A stretch of DNA of 5,170 bases, taken from assembly GCA_947464365.1 (NCBI GenBank), contig CANHWS010000248.1:1-5170 (forward strand), written 5' to 3'. The notes under the pieces were generated by a model. It did not search any database, was not told the origin of the DNA, and worked only from the letters and a program-made list of their open reading frames with translations. The DNA is from Cytophagaceae bacterium (GTDB lineage: Bacteria; Bacteroidota; Bacteroidia; Cytophagales; Flexibacteraceae). Below, one piece after another: positions 1 to 4,507 of this stretch; the stretch's first letter is position 1, and every line of letters starts with the position of its first letter. The position numbers and the translations under genes were made by a program.

Positions 1-290
1 CCAGCTGAGGCCCAATACCAAACGGAGTCTCGGGCGAACGTCCCGAAGTATTTCTCGAGCACAATCTTGCCATCCTTCAGGACGATAAATGCCTTAGTAT
101 CGGTACGGTCCAGGAAGTCGTAAGTGCTATCGATGTATTGTGTGCACCACCCTAATGATTGAGGCGATACGGTATCCCAAATGTTACCCGTTGCTGGTGG
201 GAAGTATAAGGTCTGGCTTTGGCCCATAGTAATGGCGCCAAAGCAGGTCAGCAACAGAAAAATAGAGCCTAATGTGTATGACTTGATCAT
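1..290 (-). CDS. Exported serine hydrolase, beta-lactamase class C fold (N-terminal part, runs off left edge)
   Basis: Read on the minus strand from an ATG at 290-288, the frame stays open to the window edge and gives 97 residues. Residues 1-23 look like a Sec signal peptide: Lys3, a hydrophobic stretch from about 7 to 22, and a plausible signal peptidase I site near Gly23/Gln24. Cys16 follows Leu-Leu-Thr, which is a poor lipobox, so a lipoprotein is less likely. The mature start (LYFPPATGNIWDT, then SLGWC) and the later FIVLKDGKIVLEKYFG and WYWASAG segments match my memory of Bacteroidota periplasmic serine hydrolases of the Beta-lactamase family (PF00144). Ser95 (codon 8-6) would be the nucleophile of the SxxK motif, and the Lys falls just outside the window. 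These enzymes hydrolyse esters, amides or peptidoglycan-like peptides; the substrate cannot be told from this fragment. No Shine-Dalgarno is visible. The gene is divergent from the ABC ATPase gene. Confidence 0.85.
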   Translation of the reverse strand, partial: MIKSYTLGSIFLLLTCFGAITMGQSQTLYFPPATGNIWDTVSPQSLGWCTQYIDSTYDFLDRTDTKAFIVLKDGKIVLEKYFGTFARDSVWYWASA

Positions 291-359
291 GACGGAGTGG
301 ATAGGATTTACGGTGCCCAGCAACACGGGTAAGACCATATTTGTCTGCCATAGGTTTGA

Positions 360-374
360 TTGGCCTTATGCCAA
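360..374. repeat. Small dyad TTGGC-N5-GCCAA in the divergent intergenic gap
   Basis: Two perfect 5-base inverted arms (360-364 and 370-374) are separated by CTTAT. The dyad lies 70 bp upstream of the minus-strand serine hydrolase start and 151 bp upstream of the ABC ATPase ATG. It could be an operator for either gene. Dyads of this size are expected a few times by chance in 5 kb, so support is weak. Confidence 0.2.
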
Positions 375-403
375 ATTTTACCCAAAATAGCTTCTATGAT
401 CTA

Positions 404-420
404 GTTACTTTGATGGTAAC
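404..420. repeat. Small dyad GTTAC-N7-GTAAC in the divergent intergenic gap
   Basis: Perfect 5-base inverted arms (404-408 and 416-420) flank TTTGATG. It is the second symmetric site between the divergent serine hydrolase and ABC ATPase genes, about 100 bp upstream of the latter. The 17-bp size and spacing would suit a dimeric regulator, but no other copy was noticed and chance occurrence is plausible. Confidence 0.2.
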
Positions 421-524
421 AGAATACCAAAAGCCAAAGGTCTGGCATCGATGTCTGATGATGGCCTAGGGTTCAGCACCAAATCCGGCAAGTGGTGCTA
501 GTTTTGCAAGGCCAGCCTGCGGCT

Positions 525-1163
525 ATGCAGAGTCAATCCGTGTTCGAAATTAAAGCTGAAAATCTTGGGAAACGCTATGTGCAACACTGGATCTTCAGGG
601 GGATAGAAGGGCATTGGCAAGAAGGTCAACGTATTGCAATTGTTGGGGGCAACGGTAGTGGAAAAAGTACCTTCCTGCAGGTCTTATCTGGCATCCTGCC
701 ACCAACAGAAGGGCAGCTGACTTACCATCAGGCTGGCCAACTGATTGATATCGAGCGTTATCATCGCTACCTCAGTATTGCTTCGCCTGCTTTAGATCTG
801 CCTGAAAGCCTCAGCCTGCGCCAATTGTTGATCTTTCATCTGCAGCTAAAACCCCTAGTAGGCGATAATGATGTTAAGCAGGTGGCTGAACGTATGGATC
901 TGGCGGGGCATCTGGATAAGGATTTGCGGCTATTCAGTAGCGGTATGCGGCAAAGGGTCAAGTTGGGCCTTGCAATGTGGGCTGCGTTGCCCCTTATCCT
1001 GCTAGACGAGCCAACCTCGCATCTTGACACCAAGTACATTGGCTGGTATCAGGAGCAGCTTAGCTGCTTGGGGGGCGATAAGCTGGTTTTTGTAGCCAGC
1101 AATGATGCCAGAGAGTATGTTGGCTTTCAGCAGTTGATCCAGATGGGAGATTTGAGCAGGTAG
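525..1163 (+). CDS. ABC transporter-type ATP-binding protein (CcmA-like group)
   Basis: A single nucleotide-binding domain of 212 aa, a normal length for a stand-alone ABC ATPase; it should power a membrane partner from the cytoplasmic face. Visible motifs are Walker A (GGNGSGKST, residues 41-49), the signature loop (FSSGMRQRVKLG, from about 137), Walker B with catalytic Glu (LILLDEP, Glu162) and the D-loop SHLD (165-168). The Q-loop position reads SIASPALDLPE with no glutamine, and the H-loop position reads VASND, with Asn193 in place of the usual His. I recall Bacteroidota relatives with the same pattern (AAPYLEL and SSND), so this looks like a subfamily trait and not damage. I chose ATG 525 because homologues begin with a short lead into an F-x-I-x-A-x-NLGKRY strand. 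An in-frame GTG at 492 would add 11 residues. No permease gene adjoins it, so substrate and export or import direction are unknown. Confidence 0.88.
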   Translation: MQSQSVFEIKAENLGKRYVQHWIFRGIEGHWQEGQRIAIVGGNGSGKSTFLQVLSGILPPTEGQLTYHQAGQLIDIERYHRYLSIASPALDLPESLSLRQLLIFHLQLKPLVGDNDVKQVAERMDLAGHLDKDLRLFSSGMRQRVKLGLAMWAALPLILLDEPTSHLDTKYIGWYQEQLSCLGGDKLVFVASNDAREYVGFQQLIQMGDLSR

Positions 1164-1291
1164 TTGGTTCCACCATTCCGTCTTATTGGTCCCTCAATCA
1201 AGCCCCTTCGTCGATAGTAGCTAAGGAGCTCAACAGGGACTTAGTGGCCTTTGGCGCAGGTTTTGAGTCAGAATATCAGTATCTTGCAGGC

Positions 1292-1822
1292 ATGGCATGG
1301 TATAACCCCTTCAAGCGCACCTTTACCCAGCAAGAGCTTATCCAGTTCCGGTTCCTGAGCAAGGTTAAGTTGTTCGGTGGCATGACCAATGAAGAGCTCT
1401 CGGGTCTGTTGCCCTACTTGTTTCTGCGCGAATACAAGCAGAACGATGTCGTGTTCTTTCGTGAGGATCCTGGTGCAGCGGTTTACTTGGTTAAGTCGGG
1501 GTCAGTCACGCTCAGCCTAGACATCGAAGGGAGGTTGGAGACCCTAACGACGATTCGGAACTATGGTTTTTTTGGTGAGGAGGCCCTATTGCCAGGACAG
1601 AAACGCATTTATAATGTGGTCGTGACCAGCGAGGAAGCCGAGATTTATGTTATCCCTCATGTGAATATAAACGACTATTGCGACCGTAGCAAAGGGTTCA
1701 AAGCCAAGTTGTTTGCCAATCTGTCTCAGGTCCGGACCGACTTTTTGATGCGGGTCTTTAAGGCTTATCGCCAAGAGTTTGGTCTATTCGAGCTCAAATT
1801 GGCCTTTAACTCAAAAGGCTAG
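1292..1822 (+). CDS. Cyclic nucleotide-binding-fold (CAP effector domain) protein
   Basis: Encodes 176 aa. Residues about 25-125 form a cNMP-binding beta-roll: helix LFGGMTNEEL, then REYKQNDVVFFREDPG, VYLVKSGSVTL, and a phosphate-binding-cassette-like segment FGEEALLPGQKR (94-105). The cassette keeps Gly95, Glu96 and Arg105, so ligand binding is possible. It is followed by about 50 residues of probable helix (SKGFKAKLFANLSQVRTDFL) and no helix-turn-helix, so it is not a CRP/FNR-type transcription factor. The start MAWYNPFKR resembles the MWFNPF-type start I recall from a conserved Bacteroidota family of this size, which is why I prefer ATG 1292 over the in-frame GTG at 1244. The stop is at 1820-1822. 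The gene lies 128 bp downstream of the ABC ATPase gene on the same strand, possibly co-transcribed. The role is unknown; it is probably a cytoplasmic sensor or adaptor. Confidence 0.85.
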   Translation: MAWYNPFKRTFTQQELIQFRFLSKVKLFGGMTNEELSGLLPYLFLREYKQNDVVFFREDPGAAVYLVKSGSVTLSLDIEGRLETLTTIRNYGFFGEEALLPGQKRIYNVVVTSEEAEIYVIPHVNINDYCDRSKGFKAKLFANLSQVRTDFLMRVFKAYRQEFGLFELKLAFNSKG

Positions 1823-1841
1823 ACTAAACCGCTGTTATGAT

Positions 1842-1923
1842 TGCGGCCTAGATCTAAGGTTATTGGCTGCCATCGACATTCAATAATATCCATACACTAA
1901 ATCCAACGAAATTTTAGGCCGCA
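1842..1923. repeat. Long-range inverted repeat TGCGGCCTA...TAGGCCGCA upstream of proC
   Basis: Nine bases at 1842-1850 are the exact reverse complement of 1915-1923. In RNA the pairing extends inward by one G-U and one A-U pair, giving 11 pairs around a loop of about 60 nt. The gap before proC is only 182 bp, so a 9-base perfect match within it is uncommon by chance. It could be a leader RNA fold or the 3' structure of the upstream gene's mRNA. There is no U-run after it, so it is not a classic terminator. Confidence 0.4.
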
Positions 1924-1927
1924 TAAA

Positions 1928-1943
1928 GCTCGTTAGGACGAGC
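1928..1943. repeat. Hairpin GCTCGT-TAGG-ACGAGC between the cNMP-fold gene and proC
   Basis: A perfect 6-bp stem (1928-1933 with 1938-1943) carries a four-base loop; AA and TT continue the pairing after one mismatch. It starts four bases after the long-range inverted repeat ends and lies 61 bp upstream of proC. No T-run follows (CCTTGTGG), so intrinsic termination is doubtful. It may be part of the proC leader. Confidence 0.4.
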
Positions 1944-1950
1944 CTTGTGG

Positions 1951-1965
1951 TGATATCCAATATCA
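1951..1965. promoter_or_regulatory. Possible operator: dyad TGATAT-CCA-ATATCA upstream of proC
   Basis: A perfect 6-bp dyad around a 3-bp centre lies 39 bp upstream of the proC ATG. Its compact AT-rich symmetry and position suit a repressor site near the transcription start. I could not place a convincing Bacteroidota promoter (TTG, then TAnnTTTG) next to it, so the assignment is tentative. Confidence 0.25.
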
Positions 1966-2004
1966 AAGTCTGGGGGCGTAGGCACCTGAAGACCAATAAT
2001 TGTC

Positions 2005-2805
2005 ATGAAAATAATGATTGCGGGCGGCGGCAATATGGGCCGCACATACGCTGATAGCTTCACGGCTAACCAAACAGTAAGTAAGGCCGACCTTTACATT
2101 CTGGAGCATTATCCAGAAAAGGTGGCTCAATTTGTTAATGCCGGCTACCATAATACCTATTGTGAAGGAGGCAACTGGGTGTCCGAAATGGATCTGATCG
2201 TCTTGGCTGTCAAACCTCAAGATGCGGAGGGTCTTTATCCTGTCCTTGCACAATACATCAAGCCAGAGCAGATGGTGCTTACCATCATGGCAGGGGTCCG
2301 GATCGAGAAACTGCGAGCAGCCCTGCCGACAACCAAGATATTGCGAGCCATGCCAAATCTGCCAGCCCAAATCGGCATGGGGATGACTGGCTTCACCGCA
2401 GATAAGTCTGTAACACTGGCCGAGTTGTTCGAGGTCCATAACCTGCTCAATACCACAGGTCGGAGCCAGTATTTCGAGGATGAGAACCTGCTAGACGCCG
2501 TCACCGCAATTAGCGGAAGTGGGCCAGCCTATGTGTTCTACTTTATGCAGGCCATGATCAGCCAAGCTGAGGCAATGGGGTTCAGCAAGCCGCAGAGTGA
2601 GCTACTGGTGGCTCAGACCTTTATGGGGGCAATCCACCTGCTGAAGGGCAATAACCTGAGCTGCGAACAATGGATCCAGCGGGTGGCCAGCAAAGGGGGG
2701 ACAACGGAAGCTGCGCTCAAGTCCTTCGACCAGCAGGAAGTCGCGACCCACATTGGCATTGGGCTCATAGCCGCTCTTGATCGGGCGGTTGAATTGGGTC
2801 GGTAA
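2005..2805 (+). CDS. proC: Pyrroline-5-carboxylate reductase
   Basis: Reduces 1-pyrroline-5-carboxylate to L-proline with NAD(P)H, the last step of proline synthesis, in the cytoplasm. The 266-aa length is normal for the family. The N-terminal Rossmann domain has the dinucleotide motif IAGGGNMG (5-12), then LAVKPQD (67-73) and the family-typical RAMPNLPAQIG (114-124). The C-terminal dimerisation and catalytic domain carries the P5CR signature AISGSGPAYVFYF (168-180) and the closing SKGGTTEAAL (229-238). No key residue appears lost. The start is ATG 2005, because the Rossmann beta-strand begins immediately (MKIMIAGGG); no Shine-Dalgarno is seen. It stands alone: 182 bp with three dyads lie before it, and the receiver gene converges on it from the other side with no base between the two stop codons (TAA at 2803-2805, TTA at 2806-2808). 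Convergent transcripts must therefore overlap, since no terminator fits between them. Confidence 0.96.
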   Translation: MKIMIAGGGNMGRTYADSFTANQTVSKADLYILEHYPEKVAQFVNAGYHNTYCEGGNWVSEMDLIVLAVKPQDAEGLYPVLAQYIKPEQMVLTIMAGVRIEKLRAALPTTKILRAMPNLPAQIGMGMTGFTADKSVTLAELFEVHNLLNTTGRSQYFEDENLLDAVTAISGSGPAYVFYFMQAMISQAEAMGFSKPQSELLVAQTFMGAIHLLKGNNLSCEQWIQRVASKGGTTEAALKSFDQQEVATHIGIGLIAALDRAVELGR

Positions 2806-3258
2806 TTAGGCTATTGGGGCTTCTGGCTTAGTCGGAAGATAGCTGCTGAGTTTGTCAAATAAGTCTTGGGGCAAGAAGGGTTTGTTGACATAGTTCGTGA
2901 AGCCAGCGGTACGTACTAGCTCGGTCACCTCAGCCTCTGAGCTTGCAGACAGGGCTAAAATCGGTGTATGGGCATTGAGCCCACCTTGATTACGAATGAT
3001 CTGGACTGCTTCAGGGCCACTCAAATTGGGCATTATTAGGTCCATCAGGATCAGGTCATAGACTTTTGCCGATGCCATGTTTACCGCTTCCTGACCATCC
3101 TGAGCCACTTCAGGATAGATATTCCAGCGGTTCAGTAGCTTTGAGATCACCAGGACATTCATTTCGTTGTCCTCAGCCAGTAAGATATTGGGTTTGGCAA
3201 AATCGCCAGTCGGAAGAGGTATCATGTTCGAAAGTGGGACGGCATTGCTGGCCTCCAC
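2806..3258 (-). CDS. Response regulator receiver domain, probably the surviving end of a hybrid sensor kinase
   Basis: Residues about 23-141 are a complete CheY-like receiver. ILLAEDNEMN supplies the acidic pair Glu29/Asp30, LILMDLIMP the phospho-acceptor Asp73, LALSAS the switch Ser104, and YVNKPF the conserved Lys126 with aromatic Tyr123. All phosphotransfer residues are kept. There is no output domain, and the last nine residues are an unstructured tail. The sequence is of the type found at the C-terminus of Bacteroidota hybrid histidine kinases (EDNE-N motif). The frame continues upstream without a stop to 3420 and there encodes the end of a kinase ATPase domain. The GTG at 3258 is thus only one possible start; ATG 3225 (MIPLPTGDF) would also keep the whole receiver. 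Without an active kinase joined to it, it is either a free single-domain receiver or part of a pseudogene. No promoter or Shine-Dalgarno was found. Confidence 0.75.
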   Translation of the reverse strand: MEASNAVPLSNMIPLPTGDFAKPNILLAEDNEMNVLVISKLLNRWNIYPEVAQDGQEAVNMASAKVYDLILMDLIMPNLSGPEAVQIIRNQGGLNAHTPILALSASSEAEVTELVRTAGFTNYVNKPFLPQDLFDKLSSYLPTKPEAPIA

Positions 3259-3701
3259 AGAGTAATCGAACGTTAAGGTAAAAGAAAAGGGCGAGTTTGC
3301 CCTAATTATTGTATTCAGGGAGATATGTCCACCTATAAGTTCGTCTAGGGTTATCGAGATCCTGAGACCAAGACCAGAAGCACCAGAGTTAAAGGCGGAA
3401 TATGTTTCGGCTTGTGTAACTCACGCCAACACTTTTGTCAGTGTTAGCTCCCACTCAATGATTGCAGGTTGCTGTAGTCCTGATCTTAGGTCTAAATTCA
3501 GATTAGGTTTTTGAGTACATTACGCTGTTTGTTTTTGAGGGCATTGGGCGCCTTTCAGATATTGTCTTGCGGGATGGCGCGTGCATCTGAAGTTACGTTG
3601 CATGGTTTCAACCTTGCCTTAGGCTGCTCATGCTGTTGATATGTGACGTTTGCTGTCCACCAAGGTGGCTAATGTGATAGGACCTTCAAAAAGTTATGCT
3701 G
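3259..3701 (-). pseudogene. Decayed histidine kinase core upstream of the receiver domain
   Basis: Three kinase boxes appear in the right order on the minus strand. (a) At 3701-3672, QHNFLKVLSH resembles the H box (FL..(M/L)SHEIRTPL), with the following Glu codon replaced by TAG (3671-3669). (b) At 3527-3501, in the same frame, QRNVLKNLI resembles the N box (VL.NLISNA.KFT), then a TGA. (c) In the receiver's frame, from 3417, TQAET leads to the G2 box SGASGLGLRIS (GLGL at 3375-3364), DELIGGHISL and SPFSFTLTFDYS, running straight into the receiver. The first two pieces are in a different frame from the third. H box to GLGL spans about 300 bp, where an intact kinase needs roughly 500 bp or more, so internal sequence including the G1 box (DTGIG) is missing. 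TGA at 3423-3421 closes the receiver frame. The GLGL-to-receiver part is firm; boxes (a) and (b) are short and less sure. The 5' limit is unknown. Confidence 0.6.
3425..3448 (-). repeat. Hairpin just upstream of the open receiver frame
   Basis: On the minus strand GCTAACACT and AGTGTTGGC (3448-3440 and 3433-3425) pair over nine positions, one of them U-G, around a six-base GACAAA loop. It ends one base before the TGA that closes the receiver frame. No U-run follows in either direction. It could be a new leader structure or an accident of decay. Confidence 0.35.
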
Positions 3702-3955
3702 CGAAGGAAGTGAGGTCGTCGAAGTTCGGTGCGTAGGGCTTATCTAGGACCCTTACCAAATGCAGTTTGGCTACCCTGACACCTTCCTACTTGCTACGTA
3801 TAGCTTCGATCACCCCTACAGAGAGCTAAAAACAATGCTTCTATTTAGCTTGGAAAGTAGTTTGCAGATGGTCTGTATGGCTTTGAGTTTTTGGTTCACT
3901 TTTAGTGATATTGCCTAGCTGATTGTTGTCCAGAAAACCATCATCTACCAAACCA
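3702..3955. other. Intergenic stretch with nothing recognisable
   Basis: I translated the minus strand here in all three frames: each is broken by stops, and no kinase, PAS or other motif could be recognised. It may be further-decayed kinase sequence. The plus-strand end (about 3850-3955) should hold the promoter of the DUF1905 gene, but I could not find a clear TAnnTTTG element with a matching upstream TTG. Confidence 0.5.
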
Positions 3956-4459
3956 ATGAACATGGAGTTTAGGGCCAGGATCCAGAAACAAGACCAAAAT
4001 ACTACAGGTGCTGTTGCCTGTGTTTTTCTGCCACGTGATATAGCAGATCACTTAGCTCAGGAGGGCATAAAACGCATATTGGTCCATACCCAGGGGCAGG
4101 TATTTAAACGAGCCGCTATCAGCGATGGCCAAGGAGGACGCTATATCATGACTGGCAAGGATGTCCTCCAGAAGCTAGGATGCGGCATAGGGCACATGCT
4201 GGATATCAGGATCGAGGTGGACCCAGACCCAGATGCTGTTGACCTGCCAGAGGAGCTAGAGGTGGTGCTGGAGCAAGACGAAGAATTTGCCAAGTACTTT
4301 TTCGGGATCACGAAGGGGCGCCAGCGGAGTTATGCCTATTTTGTAACAACAGCCAAAACAATGGATACCCGCATCAAACGCAGCCTAGAGCTCGCTTACA
4401 AGGCCAAAACTGGCCAGCTTGATGCACAGAGGCGCAACGCACAAAAAGCAAAGGAGTAG
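3956..4459 (+). CDS. DUF1905 / YdeI-OmpD-associated-like protein
   Basis: Encodes 167 aa in two parts. Residues about 3-90 fit DUF1905, a small beta-barrel: MEFRARIQK, VACVFLPRDIADHL, then FKRAAISDGQGGRYIMTGKDVLQKLG, closing with GHMLDIRIEVDPD. Residues about 96-145 fit the YdeI/OmpD-associated C-terminal segment: DLPEELEVVLEQDEEFAKYFFG, then GRQRSYAYFV, then AKTMDTRIKR. The tail (150-167) is short, basic and polar, probably helical. There is no signal peptide, so it is probably cytoplasmic. Family members are poorly understood; the YdeI name comes from bacteriocin-protection and envelope-stress reports in enterobacteria, and I do not transfer that role here. ATG 3956 is the first plausible start; ATG 3962 (MEFRAR) is equally good, and a TTG at 3923 would add residues not expected in the family. 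No Shine-Dalgarno is visible. The gene is monocistronic, and its stop codon lies inside a hairpin. Confidence 0.85.
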   Translation: MNMEFRARIQKQDQNTTGAVACVFLPRDIADHLAQEGIKRILVHTQGQVFKRAAISDGQGGRYIMTGKDVLQKLGCGIGHMLDIRIEVDPDPDAVDLPEELEVVLEQDEEFAKYFFGITKGRQRSYAYFVTTAKTMDTRIKRSLELAYKAKTGQLDAQRRNAQKAKE

Positions 4460-4480
4460 TACAAACTGCACTACCCCTTT
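4450..4480. terminator. Putative bidirectional terminator hairpin overlapping the DUF1905 gene stop
   Basis: AAAGGAGTAGT (4450-4460) pairs with ACTACCCCTTT (4470-4480) in 10 of 11 positions around a nine-base loop, and the stop TAG (4457-4459) is inside the left arm. The A-run before and T-run ending the arms give a terminator-like shape in both directions, though no long U-tract follows. It sits in the 48-bp gap between convergent genes, where a shared terminator is expected. Confidence 0.5.
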
Positions 4481-4507
4481 GGTACTTGTCAATATGTAAA
4501 TCTAAAC

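Noticed and set aside
351..358. TAGGTTTG, a perfect match to the Bacteroidota -7 element TAnnTTTG on the plus strand
   Set aside because: No TTG at the expected distance upstream (only one about 7 bp away), it is about 170 bp from the ABC ATPase ATG, and a six-base fixed pattern is expected a few times in 5 kb by chance.
181..390. 69-codon plus-strand frame at the left end
   Set aside because: It overlaps, antisense, the signal peptide and N-terminus of the serine hydrolase and shows no recognisable sequence of its own.
1189..1240. GTCCCT and AGGGAC as a possible terminator between the ABC ATPase and cNMP-fold genes
   Set aside because: The arms are only 6 bp with a 40-base loop, the inner pairing is weak and no T-run follows.
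1223..1246. AAGGAG as a Shine-Dalgarno supporting a GTG start at 1244 for the cNMP-fold protein
   Set aside because: Spacing of 15 bases is too long, no other gene here uses a Shine-Dalgarno, and the family-like N-terminus begins at ATG 1292.
1963..2439. 158-codon open frame on the minus strand inside proC
   Set aside because: It lies antisense to a clear proC with all family motifs, is rich in Cys and His without any domain pattern, and is a codon-bias shadow.
3066..3281. 71-codon plus-strand frame across the receiver gene
   Set aside because: It is antisense to the receiver domain, Pro/Arg/Ser-rich in a low-complexity way, and has no motif.
3657..3668. CCACC-AA-GGTGG near-palindrome in the gene-poor stretch
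   Set aside because: It is a 12-bp element with no partner copy, located next to the H-box remnant of the decayed kinase, and easily due to chance.
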